A stretch of DNA of 35,756 bases from Acidobacteriaceae bacterium (GTDB taxonomy: Bacteria > Acidobacteriota > Terriglobia > Terriglobales > Acidobacteriaceae), in contig PLGG01000067.1 of NCBI GenBank assembly GCA_003138515.1, forward strand, positions 1 through 35,756, written 5' to 3'. Of the stretch, positions 16,485-23,958 are shown one piece after another (position 1 is the stretch's first letter; each line of letters starts with the position of its first letter). The notes beneath the pieces were generated by a model. That model searched no databases and had not been told where the DNA came from. It saw only the letters and a program-made list of their open reading frames with translations. The translations under genes were made by a program, and so were the position numbers.

Positions 16485-19397
16485 ATGAACAGCTTCAATA
16501 GCCGCGCCGTGCTCACCTCCGGCAGCCGCTCCTACACCATCTATCGCCTCCCCCCCCTCGCCGCTCGCGGCTTCAATAGCGCCTGCGCCTTCAATCTTGA
16601 CCGCCTTCCCTTCAGCCTCAAAATCTTGCTCGAAAATCTTCTCCGCCGCGAAGACGGCCTCAATGTCACCGCCGCCGACATCGAATTCCTCGCCCGCTGG
16701 GACGCCAAAGCCGAGCCCTCCCGCGAAATTGCCTACATGCCGGCACGCGTTCTCATGCAGGACTTCACCGGTGTCCCCGCCATCGTCGATCTCGCCGCCA
16801 TGCGCGACGCCATCAAGACCCTCGGCGGCGATCCCGAGCGCGTCAATCCCCTCGCCCCCGCCGAGCTCGTCATCGACCACTCCGTCCAGGTCGACGAGTA
16901 CGGCACACCCGCTGCCTATGAGGCCAACTCACTCCTCGAGTTCCAGCGCAACCGCGAGCGCTACGCATTCCTCAAGTGGGGCCAGTCCGCGTTTCGCAAC
17001 TTCTCCGCCGTTCCGCCCGGCATGGGCATCTGCCACCAGGTCAATCTTGAATATCTCGCCCGCGTGGTCTTCACCGCCGAAATCAATGGCGAGCTTCTTG
17101 CATACCCCGACACGCTCGTCGGCACCGATTCGCACACCACCATGATCAACGGCCTCGGCGTTCTCGGCTGGGGCGTCGGCGGAATCGAGGCCGAAGCCGC
17201 CATGCTCGGCCAGCCGGTCTCCATGCTCATCCCGCAGGTCGTCGGCTACAAGCTCACCGGCAAACTCCGCGAAGGCGCAACGGCCACCGATCTCGTTCTC
17301 ACCGTCACGCAGGCGCTACGCAAGCTCGGCGTTGTCGGCAAATTCGTCGAGTTCTACGGCCCCGGAATCACCGAACTCCCGCTCGCCGACCGCGCCACCA
17401 TCGGCAACATGGCCCCCGAATACGGCGCCACCTGCGGCATCTTCCCCGTCGACGCCGAGACCCTCCGCTACTTGCGCCTCACCGGCCGCAGCGAAGAACA
17501 AATCGCGCTCGTCGAGGCCTACTACAAGGAGCAGGGCCTCTTCCACACCGCCGGCGCGCCCGAAGCAGAGTATTCGCAAACCCTCGAGCTCAAACTTGGC
17601 GACGTAGAGCCCAGTGTCGCCGGTCCTCGCCGCCCGCAGGACCGCGTTCTGCTCAAGGACGCAGCCGCCAGCTTCGCCGAGCAACTGCCATCGCTCGTCG
17701 CGCCAACCGCCAAACCGCTCGGATCGCGTACCGCCGCAGCGTGGCAGCGCGAGTCTGTCACCGACACAGCCGTCGCCGTTGCCGCCGAGGAAAACGAGGG
17801 CTCTCCCACTTCCCCTGCTGCACCGCTCGTCGCCGCTCACGTCACCACGACTGTCGCCGCGAACACAGTCAGAGCCCGCTTCGGTGTCGATCCCGACCGT
17901 TATCTCGACCACGGCTCGGTCGTAATCGCCGCCATCACCAGTTGCACCAACACGTCGAATCCATCCGTAATGATCGCTGCCGGACTCCTCGCCAAGAAGG
18001 CCGTCGAAAAAGGCCTCACCGTTCCGCCGTGGGTCAAGACTTCGCTCGCTCCCGGCTCCCGCGTCGTCACCGACTACTACGAAAAGGCCGGCCTGCTGCC
18101 CTATCTGGATAAGCTGCGCTTCAATGTCGTCGGCTACGGCTGCACCACTTGCATCGGTAACTCCGGCCCGCTGCCCGCCGACGTTTCAAAATCCATTGAC
18201 GAGCACGGCCTCGTCGCCGTCAGCGTCCTCTCGGGCAATCGCAACTTTGAAGGCCGCGTCAACGTCGACGTCCGCGCCAACTACCTCATGTCCCCACCGC
18301 TTGTCGTCGCATACGCGCTCGCCGGCCGCATCGGCCACAACTTCGACGCCGATCCTCTCGGCGCCGACCAAAACGGCAAGCCCGTCTACCTGCGCGACAT
18401 CTGGCCCACGCAAGCCGAGGTCTCCGCTTCCATCGAGCGCGCCGTCTCCAGCGATGGCTTCCGCAAGGAATACGCCACCGTGACCGATGGCGACGCCAGT
18501 TGGCAGGGCCTTAGCTTCCCCACCGGCGACGTCTACCAGTGGGAGCCGGACTCAACCTACATTCGCAAGGCGCCGTACTTCGACGGCATGACCATGACGC
18601 CCGCGCCCATCACCGACATTACTGGCGCGCGCGTCCTCGCCGTTCTCGGCGACTCGGTCACCACCGACCACATCTCGCCCGCAGGTTCAATCAAAGCCAA
18701 CGGCCCGGCCGGCCAATATCTATCTGCCCACGGCGTGCGTCCCGCAGACTTCAACTCCTACGGCTCGCGCCGCGGCAATCACGAAGTCATGGTGCGCGGC
18801 ACCTTCGCCAATGTGCGCCTGCGCAACAAGCTTGCCCCTGGGACCGAGGGCGGAGTCACGCGCCTGCTTCCTGAAGGCGAGCCAATGTCCATCTTCGACG
18901 CCAGCGTCAAGTACGCCGAGCGCGGCATCCCGCTTATCATCCTGGCTGGAAAAGAATACGGCTCCGGCTCTTCGCGCGACTGGGCCGCCAAAGGTCCGAA
19001 GCTCCTCGGCGTCCGTGCCGTCATCGCCGAAAGCTTTGAGCGCATTCACCGCTCCAACCTCGTCGGCATGGGCATCCTGCCTCTGCAATTCGCCGCGGGC
19101 GAAAATGCCGAATCCCTCGGCCTCACCGGCGAGGAGACGTTCGACCTTCCACATTTGGCAATGCGCTTGAAAGCGATGCGAAACGGGCAGGCAATCCAAG
19201 AGGTCGAAATTCTCGCAAAGCATTTCAGAGAGGAGCGGACCAGCGACGCTCGATTTATGTTCATAAAAGCAATTTCAGCGGACGGGAAGACAACGGAGTT
19301 TGGTGCACGCGTTCGCATCGACACACCGCAGGAAATCGAGTATTACCAGCACGGCGGCATTCTGCAATACGTCCTGCGCCAGCTCGCCGCCAAGTAA
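16485..19397 (+). CDS. acnA: Aconitate hydratase AcnA, with two insertions
   Basis: Interconverts citrate and isocitrate in the TCA cycle through a [4Fe-4S] cluster. Cluster ligands are C487 (SCTNTSNPSVM) and C553/C556 (GCTTCIGNSGPL), with the same 66- and 3-residue spacing as E. coli AcnA. GTDSHTTMINGLGVLGWGVGG and GSSRDWAAKGPKLLGV are intact. At 970 aa it is ~80 longer than E. coli AcnA. About 50 extra residues precede C487 (Ala/Thr-rich, ~395-455), and ~28 lie in the C-terminal swivel domain (~895-935), where codon use becomes less GC-rich. GAGAGG precedes the ATG. It is transcribed alone, with a hairpin repeat 18 bp after its stop. Confidence 0.96.
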   Translation: MNSFNSRAVLTSGSRSYTIYRLPPLAARGFNSACAFNLDRLPFSLKILLENLLRREDGLNVTAADIEFLARWDAKAEPSREIAYMPARVLMQDFTGVPAIVDLAAMRDAIKTLGGDPERVNPLAPAELVIDHSVQVDEYGTPAAYEANSLLEFQRNRERYAFLKWGQSAFRNFSAVPPGMGICHQVNLEYLARVVFTAEINGELLAYPDTLVGTDSHTTMINGLGVLGWGVGGIEAEAAMLGQPVSMLIPQVVGYKLTGKLREGATATDLVLTVTQALRKLGVVGKFVEFYGPGITELPLADRATIGNMAPEYGATCGIFPVDAETLRYLRLTGRSEEQIALVEAYYKEQGLFHTAGAPEAEYSQTLELKLGDVEPSVAGPRRPQDRVLLKDAAASFAEQLPSLVAPTAKPLGSRTAAAWQRESVTDTAVAVAAEENEGSPTSPAAPLVAAHVTTTVAANTVRARFGVDPDRYLDHGSVVIAAITSCTNTSNPSVMIAAGLLAKKAVEKGLTVPPWVKTSLAPGSRVVTDYYEKAGLLPYLDKLRFNVVGYGCTTCIGNSGPLPADVSKSIDEHGLVAVSVLSGNRNFEGRVNVDVRANYLMSPPLVVAYALAGRIGHNFDADPLGADQNGKPVYLRDIWPTQAEVSASIERAVSSDGFRKEYATVTDGDASWQGLSFPTGDVYQWEPDSTYIRKAPYFDGMTMTPAPITDITGARVLAVLGDSVTTDHISPAGSIKANGPAGQYLSAHGVRPADFNSYGSRRGNHEVMVRGTFANVRLRNKLAPGTEGGVTRLLPEGEPMSIFDASVKYAERGIPLIILAGKEYGSGSSRDWAAKGPKLLGVRAVIAESFERIHRSNLVGMGILPLQFAAGENAESLGLTGEETFDLPHLAMRLKAMRNGQAIQEVEILAKHFREERTSDARFMFIKAISADGKTTEFGARVRIDTPQEIEYYQHGGILQYVLRQLAAK

Positions 19398-19415
19398 CTC
19401 AAACTAAGTTGCTGC

Positions 19416-19473
19416 TGTCATCCCGAGCGAGTTCGCCGCAGGCGAACGAGTCGAGGGACCTGCGGTTGCTTTT
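19416..19473 (+). repeat. TCATCC(C)GAGCGA-family hairpin repeat, copy 2
   Basis: TGTCATCCCGAGCGA and AGTCGAGGGACCTG flank a perfect hairpin GTTCGCC-GCA-GGCGAAC (19431-19447), ending TTGCTTTT. The arms match copy 1, but the hairpin sequence differs while still pairing. It lies 18 bp after the acnA stop. Confidence 0.8.
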
Positions 19474-19498
19474 CGCGATCTTCACCCACCACAGAAAA

Positions 19499-19535
19499 TG
19501 GGTGACCCATGTCCCGACTTTGGGACATGGGATAC
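19499..19535 (+). repeat. GGGTGACCCA-type palindrome
   Basis: CCCATGTCCC (19506-19515) and GGGACATGGG (19522-19531) form a perfect 10-bp stem with loop GACTTT, framed by GGGTGA and ATACC. It is closely related to the palindrome inside rimO at 21300-21328. Confidence 0.8.
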
Positions 19536-19577
19536 CACGATCATCCCTCTTCCCGCGGCAACAACTGGGTAACTGGA

Positions 19578-20093
19578 TTAATTCGAATTCGGCGGCGTCA
19601 TCTTCGCGGCGATCTCCTGGAACGCCGCCCAGTTCGCCTCGACGAATGCCGCGTTTGCCGGGGTGACTGAATTCGGCGGGTACGACGAGAGGATTCCCTG
19701 CATCTTCATCCCCACAAATCCAACATCGTTGATGATCGCGCCCGTGATCACGATGAACTCCCGCGTCTTCAGTCCATTGGCGTGAATGATCGTGGCGATC
19801 TGCGGATACTGCGAGTCGATGTCCTGCGCCTGCTGGGTGATCGGCTTCTTGCCCGTCGAGGCGCTCCCGGCATCGAGCGCTGCATTCAAGCTGGGATTGG
19901 CCGCAACCAATTGATTGATGCTCTGCATGGCCGTCGCCGTTTCCTGCGCCTTGGCCAGCGTCAGCACATAGCTGCGCACCTCAACCACATCGGGACTGTC
20001 ACCCCCTGTGCCCGGGCCCTGCGCGATCATCGTGGCCGCCAGCGCCACCATGGCAACACCGGTGAATATCGACAGTGCTTCGCGGACTCTCAT
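19578..20093 (-). CDS. Secreted protein of unknown function
   Basis: A 171-aa protein with an N-terminal signal-like segment (ALSIFTGVAMVALAATMIAQ). The mature part is Ala/Gln/Asn-rich and probably helical (VEVRSYVLTLAKAQETATAM, LKTREFIVITGAIINDVGFV), with no motif I can assign. I chose the ATG at 20093 because GGAGGGAACC precedes it; a longer frame to 20201 would add a polar stretch that spoils the signal peptide. It is convergent with acnA across a gap filled by two palindromic repeats. Probably periplasmic (inference). Confidence 0.6.
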   Translation of the reverse strand: MRVREALSIFTGVAMVALAATMIAQGPGTGGDSPDVVEVRSYVLTLAKAQETATAMQSINQLVAANPSLNAALDAGSASTGKKPITQQAQDIDSQYPQIATIIHANGLKTREFIVITGAIINDVGFVGMKMQGILSSYPPNSVTPANAAFVEANWAAFQEIAAKMTPPNSN

Positions 20094-20301
20094 CGGTTCC
20101 CTCCATCCTTTGTTGATTGTTTTCGCTTGCTTGCCTTGCGGTTGCTCGTCCGGTTTCGGGCTTCCCGAACTAGGGGCGCCCGTTCTTACCCGCCCGGTCA
20201 CGAGAGAATATACCCCCGAGCGCCCGCCTCACCACAGGATTTGTGTGGGGTGGCTTAGCCCCGCAATCCGCTTCCTCTCGATTTCCACAGCCAACTTTCG
20301 C

Positions 20302-20307
20302 TAAAAT
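20302..20307 (+). promoter_or_regulatory. -10-like TAAAAT, probable leaderless start
   Basis: TAAAAT lies 8 nt before the ATG at 20316, with no Shine-Dalgarno sequence between. This is the same geometry as at ligA and rimO. Confidence 0.45.
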
Positions 20308-20315
20308 ATTTCCGC

Positions 20316-20540
20316 ATGCCCTTCCCGATCAAAACCTGCGTCATTTGTCACGAGGAGTTCGAGCTTCGCCCCGATAAGCCTGGCTTCGCCAATCGCTGCC
20401 CCTCCTGCAGCGAGCCCGAACAAGCAGCCGAGCCCGAACCGCGCCGCTCCACCGACTACGCCGAGCGCCGCGCCGAATTCGAAGTCAACGCCGCCCGCCG
20501 CCGCGCCATGCGCGACCTCCTCTACCGCAAAGACAGTTGA
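20316..20540 (+). CDS. Small zinc-ribbon-like protein
   Basis: A 74-aa protein with CVIC (C8, C11) and CPSC (C28, C31), a compact four-Cys zinc-ribbon layout. An acidic Glu/Pro stretch and a basic Arg-rich helix (AARRRAMRDLLYRK) follow. I do not know its partner; such proteins often bind nucleic acid or other proteins. It is convergent with the next gene, 13 bp apart. Confidence 0.65.
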   Translation: MPFPIKTCVICHEEFELRPDKPGFANRCPSCSEPEQAAEPEPRRSTDYAERRAEFEVNAARRRAMRDLLYRKDS

Positions 20541-20553
20541 GTTTGCAGCTGGC

Positions 20554-20886
20554 TCAAATCGTGCAAGCTCGCACAGCGTAGTGCGTTGCGAAATCTTCAA
20601 TCAGGCTCAGGAGGCGCCTTGCTTCCGGCTCGAAAACGGGAACGGTGTAGTTTGGGCCGGCAAGACTTTTGACCGCATCGAGCGAATTGAAGAAATTGAT
20701 CACGACGAATTCCGTTTCGTCGGCGCCTTCGCTACGCAGCACATAACCGCCGCGATAGCCGTCGATTGACTGCAATTCAGGTAGAACCTTCCTCTTTAGG
20801 AAGTCCTCGTAACCATCGGCATCTTCAGTCTTTGTCCATCCGCGCCAGTGCCGCGCGATTATCGTATTCGTTTCGTCCCGATTCAT
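20554..20886 (-). CDS. Antibiotic-biosynthesis-monooxygenase-fold (ABM-like) protein
   Basis: A 110-aa protein with the dimeric alpha/beta-barrel pattern: an initial strand IIARHWRGWTK, helix YEDFLKRKVLPELQSIDGYR, strand GGYVLRSEG, strand TEFVVINFFNSLDAVKSLAG and a terminal helix. ABM-like proteins include small oxygenases and heme-degrading or quinone-modifying enzymes, but many have no assigned substrate. I chose the ATG at 20886, which follows GGGAGCGAG. It is divergent from rimO with only 31 bp between the start codons. The long frame beyond this start is a shadow of rimO. Confidence 0.72.
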   Translation of the reverse strand: MNRDETNTIIARHWRGWTKTEDADGYEDFLKRKVLPELQSIDGYRGGYVLRSEGADETEFVVINFFNSLDAVKSLAGPNYTVPVFEPEARRLLSLIEDFATHYAVRACTI

Positions 20887-20903
20887 GAAATTCTCGCTCC
20901 CGG

Positions 20904-20914
20904 TACAATGATAC
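20904..20914. promoter_or_regulatory. Abutting divergent -10 boxes
   Basis: TACAAT on the plus strand (20904-20909) lies 8 nt before the rimO GTG, and TATCAT on the minus strand (20914-20909) lies 22 nt before the ABM-like ATG. The two candidate promoters share a base pair, so simultaneous use is unlikely. rimO has no Shine-Dalgarno sequence. Confidence 0.4.
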
Positions 20915-20917
20915 GTA

Positions 20918-22501
20918 GTGAGCAAAACGCAGGAAAAACCTTCCCCAACGGTCGGCTTCATCTCTCTCGGCTGCCCCAAAAACCTCGTCGACTCCGAGGT
21001 CATGATGGGCCTCCTCGACCGCGCCGGCGCACGCCTCACAGCCCGCCCTGAAGACGCCGAAATCCTCGTCGTCAACACCTGCTCCTTCATTGACACCGCG
21101 AAACAGGAATCCGTCGACACCATCCTCGAAATGGCTCGCCTCAAAACCTCCGGCCGCGCCAAAAAACTCATCGTCGCCGGGTGCCTCGTCGAGCGCTATC
21201 GCGACGAGATCCGGAGAAACATCCCTGAAGTCGACGCCGTCGTCGGCACCGGCGAGCTCGAATCCATTCTCCAAGCCGCCGGCCTCGAAACCAGGGTGCC
21301 CCAGGTCCCTCGCACTTGGGGACCTGGGAACGCACCAACACCGTCCTCACCCTTCACGATCCTAACCAGCGTCCACGCCGAAACCCGTCCCGGCAAAGAA
21401 TCCCAATCCGGCACGCACAAATCTTCCGAATCATCTCGCTCCTCCAGAAAAGAGGGCGACGCTCGCGAACGCTCCGGCCGCTTCCTTCGCGATGCCTGGG
21501 CCGGCGCTTCGTCCGCATTGCCCACCTACCTCTACGACGAAACCACCCCTCGCCTTCTCTCCACGCCTCGCGCCTCCGCCTACATCAAAATCGCCGAGGG
21601 CTGCGACCACCCCTGCACCTTCTGCGTCATCCCCAACCTGCGCGGCAAATTCCGTTCCCGCCGCTTCGAGTCTGTTGTCGCTGAAGCCGAGCAGCTCGTC
21701 GCCCGTGGCGTTCGCGAAATCACCCTCATCGGTCAGGACACCACCTGCTACGGCGAAGACCTCGGCCTCCGCGACGGTCTCGCTACCCTCCTCGACACCC
21801 TCGCCCGCGTTCCGAACCTCAAGTGGCTCCGATTCCTCTACGCCTATCCCAATCGCATCACTGGCAAGCTGCTCGAAACCATCGCGCGCCACAACAATAT
21901 CTGCAAGTACCTCGACCTTCCGCTCCAGCACGCCTCGCCCGATGTCCTCAAGCGCATGAAGCGCGGCGCAGGCGCCGACATCTTCCTCAAGACGCTCTCC
22001 AAGGTCCGCGCCGCTGTCCCCGGCATCGCCCTCCGCACCAGCTTCATTGTCGGTTTTCCGGGAGAGACGCCCGAAGATTTCGCCGTCCTCCAGGACTTCA
22101 TCACCGAAGCGCAGTTCGACTGGCTCGGCGTCTTCAACTACTCCCACGAAGAAGGCTCAGCAGCATATTCCCTCGACGCACAGACCCATCACCGGACCCC
22201 CAAACGCACTATTGAATCGCGCCGCAAGCGTCTCATGAAGCTCCAGCAATCCATCTCCCGCCGCGCAAAGAAGAACTGGGTCGGCCGCGACGTCACCCTC
22301 CTCGCTGAAGGCCCCAGCGCCGAAACCCCGCTCCTCTGGGAAGGCCGCTCCGAATTTCACGCCCCGGAAATCGACGGCAAAGTCTTCATCAACGACTTCG
22401 GCCCTCTCGACGCCCTCGAACCCGGCCGCTTCTACCGCGCCCAGATCACCGAATCCCACGACTACGACCTCGTCGCCCGCATCCTCTCCACAGCAAACTA
22501 G
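20918..22501 (+). CDS. rimO: Ribosomal protein S12 methylthiotransferase RimO, enlarged linker
   Basis: Radical-SAM enzyme that adds a methylthio group to the conserved aspartate of ribosomal protein S12. The N-terminal MTTase domain has Cys ligands C19 (GCPKN), C55 and C89, and the radical-SAM motif CDHPCTFC has C229, C233 and C236. A C-terminal TRAM-like domain ends the protein. At 527 aa it is much longer than the usual ~440. The distance from the third MTTase Cys to the SAM motif is 140 residues versus 68 in E. coli, owing to a polar Ser/Arg-rich segment (~128-200) that begins with a palindromic repeat read in frame. DETTPRLL resumes the normal sequence. The start is a GTG with a -10-like box 8 nt upstream. 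Confidence 0.93.
   Translation: MSKTQEKPSPTVGFISLGCPKNLVDSEVMMGLLDRAGARLTARPEDAEILVVNTCSFIDTAKQESVDTILEMARLKTSGRAKKLIVAGCLVERYRDEIRRNIPEVDAVVGTGELESILQAAGLETRVPQVPRTWGPGNAPTPSSPFTILTSVHAETRPGKESQSGTHKSSESSRSSRKEGDARERSGRFLRDAWAGASSALPTYLYDETTPRLLSTPRASAYIKIAEGCDHPCTFCVIPNLRGKFRSRRFESVVAEAEQLVARGVREITLIGQDTTCYGEDLGLRDGLATLLDTLARVPNLKWLRFLYAYPNRITGKLLETIARHNNICKYLDLPLQHASPDVLKRMKRGAGADIFLKTLSKVRAAVPGIALRTSFIVGFPGETPEDFAVLQDFITEAQFDWLGVFNYSHEEGSAAYSLDAQTHHRTPKRTIESRRKRLMKLQQSISRRAKKNWVGRDVTLLAEGPSAETPLLWEGRSEFHAPEIDGKVFINDFGPLDALEPGRFYRAQITESHDYDLVARILSTAN
21294..21328 (+). repeat. GGGTGCCCCA-type palindrome inside rimO
   Basis: CCCAGGTCCC (21300-21309) and GGGACCTGGG (21319-21328) form a perfect 10-bp stem, preceded by AGGGTG. 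It is translated in frame as part of the rimO linker and is the sibling of the palindrome at 19506-19531, with one compensatory base-pair change. Confidence 0.8.
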
Positions 22502-22716
22502 CCTTATTCATGAACCTTGGCAGACCTTCGGGTAGTGGTCTTGAAAATCGCCGCGTAAGCAGTCGGCACTGTTGATCAAGTAGCCATTGACCGTTGCACC
22601 GTTAATCCGCCCTGCACCTTGCAACGAACACTTCTCCCACAGTAGGCGTGGCCCTTCGGGAAGCATCGTCGGCGTATCGTGATAGGAAGATCAACCAATC
22701 TGGGGAGAGGTGCAGG

Positions 22717-23202
22717 ATGCGGCTTTTGCGATGGGGGCTTCCTTTAGCCTTTTGGCTCATCGTGGTCCCGCTGGTGCATGGAATGATTCCATGGGCGATC
22801 TCCACCCTCACGTCCCGTCACGGATGGGCAGGGCGATCATCCCCGGGTATATGGAATTGGATCGGTGTGATCCCGGTCGCCGTCGCAACCGCATTCTTGC
22901 TTTGGATTTATGCCCGGAAGTGGTGGCCCGCTGAACGAGTCATACAGGCTCCTTCAAGTCTGTTAGTGCGGGGCCCCTACAGATTCAGCCGCAATCCGAT
23001 ATATATCGCTTACCTGGGAATTTGGCTCGGATGGGCGATCTTTTTCGGCAGCATCAGTGTCCTCGTCGTATGGTTGCTCTGGTGTCTGGTCGCAATCTTC
23101 AACCTTGTGCCGCGAGAGGAACGCGATTTGGAAGCAGCATTCGGTGAGTCCTATCTTCAATACAAGAACCGGGTCCCACGTTGGTTCGGAAAAGCCAAAT
23201 AG
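22717..23202 (+). CDS. ICMT/phospholipid-methyltransferase-like membrane protein
   Basis: A 161-aa integral membrane protein with four hydrophobic segments and the C-terminal signature of the isoprenylcysteine carboxyl methyltransferase/PEMT family: GPYRFSRNPIYIAYLGIWLG, then VPREERDLEAAFGESYLQY and NRVPRW. Bacterial members methylate small or lipidic acceptors using SAM; the substrate here is unknown. The ATG at 22717 is chosen because GGGGAGAGG lies upstream. The 215-bp gap before it holds no recognisable gene or tRNA, and the 192 bp after it hold nothing clear apart from pyrimidine-rich ATTCCCTATT-like text. Confidence 0.8.
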   Translation: MRLLRWGLPLAFWLIVVPLVHGMIPWAISTLTSRHGWAGRSSPGIWNWIGVIPVAVATAFLLWIYARKWWPAERVIQAPSSLLVRGPYRFSRNPIYIAYLGIWLGWAIFFGSISVLVVWLLWCLVAIFNLVPREERDLEAAFGESYLQYKNRVPRWFGKAK

Positions 23203-23394
23203 AGTTTAAGCTACACGGCTCGGCTGATTGGATCAGGCAAGAGAAATCAGGCCGCATAGTGCGGGCTCCTGCCATGTACGATGCCCTGGACTCCGACGAG
23301 TATAAGAACGTAATCATCTATCCGACTGGGGACAAGGCAGCTTTTTCCTTATTCCCTATTGGCTACTCTCTACTCCCTGCCTTACCATCGCTCC

Positions 23395-23958
23395 ATGTCC
23401 ATCCACCGCCGCACCTTTCTCAAATCCGCCGCTTCGGTCATCCCCGCCGCCGCTTTCCCGAATGTTTTCGCACAAAGCTCACCCCAAACGCCGATCGCCT
23501 CGACCCCCCACCCCGTTCCAGCTGGCGAAGACCGGTCCGGCCATCTCCACTCCCTCGGTTTCAGTTCGCTCGCCTTCAAAGTTGTCACATCCGACACGAG
23601 CAGTAACCTCTTCGTCATCGAGCAGAGCAATCTTCTGCCCGACAAGGGACCGGCTCTGCATATGCATTTGTCCCAGGAAGAATGGTTCTACGTGCTGGAA
23701 GGCGAAGTGCGCTTCCAGGTCGGCGATCAGCGCCTCAGCCTCCGCACTGGCGAGTCCATCCTCGCCCCGCGCCGCATCCCTCACTGCTTTTCTGCCACCG
23801 GGTCTCCCGCGCACATGCTCGCCGCCTTCACGCCTGCCGACAAAATCGAGCAGTACTTCATCGACGGCGCCGCACATCCCTCTCTCGCTACAACCGCCGA
23901 TTTCATGAACCGCTACGACATGCAGTGGCTCGGCCCCTCCCCCTTCTGGAAGTCGTAG
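23395..23958 (+). CDS. Tat-exported cupin-domain protein
   Basis: A 187-aa protein with a twin-arginine signal (HRRTFLKSAASVIPAAAFP) followed by a single cupin barrel. The metal-binding motif 1 is HMHLSQEEWFYVLEGE (H89, H91, E95), and a weaker motif 2 follows (PRRIPHCFSATG). Tat export suggests a folded, metal-loaded periplasmic protein; the activity is unknown. I chose the ATG at 23395, which puts the twin arginines at the usual position; the 12 codons upstream add nothing signal-like. A TACCAT 6 nt upstream and no Shine-Dalgarno hint at a leaderless start. Confidence 0.82.
   Translation: MSIHRRTFLKSAASVIPAAAFPNVFAQSSPQTPIASTPHPVPAGEDRSGHLHSLGFSSLAFKVVTSDTSSNLFVIEQSNLLPDKGPALHMHLSQEEWFYVLEGEVRFQVGDQRLSLRTGESILAPRRIPHCFSATGSPAHMLAAFTPADKIEQYFIDGAAHPSLATTADFMNRYDMQWLGPSPFWKS

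Noticed and set aside
16365..16880. Minus-strand frame overlapping the acnA start
   Set aside because: No recognisable motif; it covers the acnA N-terminus and promoter region and looks like a shadow.
21431..22147. Minus-strand frame opposite rimO
   Set aside because: Acidic Glu/Gly/Ala-rich shadow typical of the strand opposite high-GC genes; rimO motifs are on the plus strand.
22502..22716. Possible tRNA or small RNA
   Set aside because: Looked for cloverleaf arms and a GTTCGA-type T-loop; none fit. No tRNA was recognised anywhere in the window.
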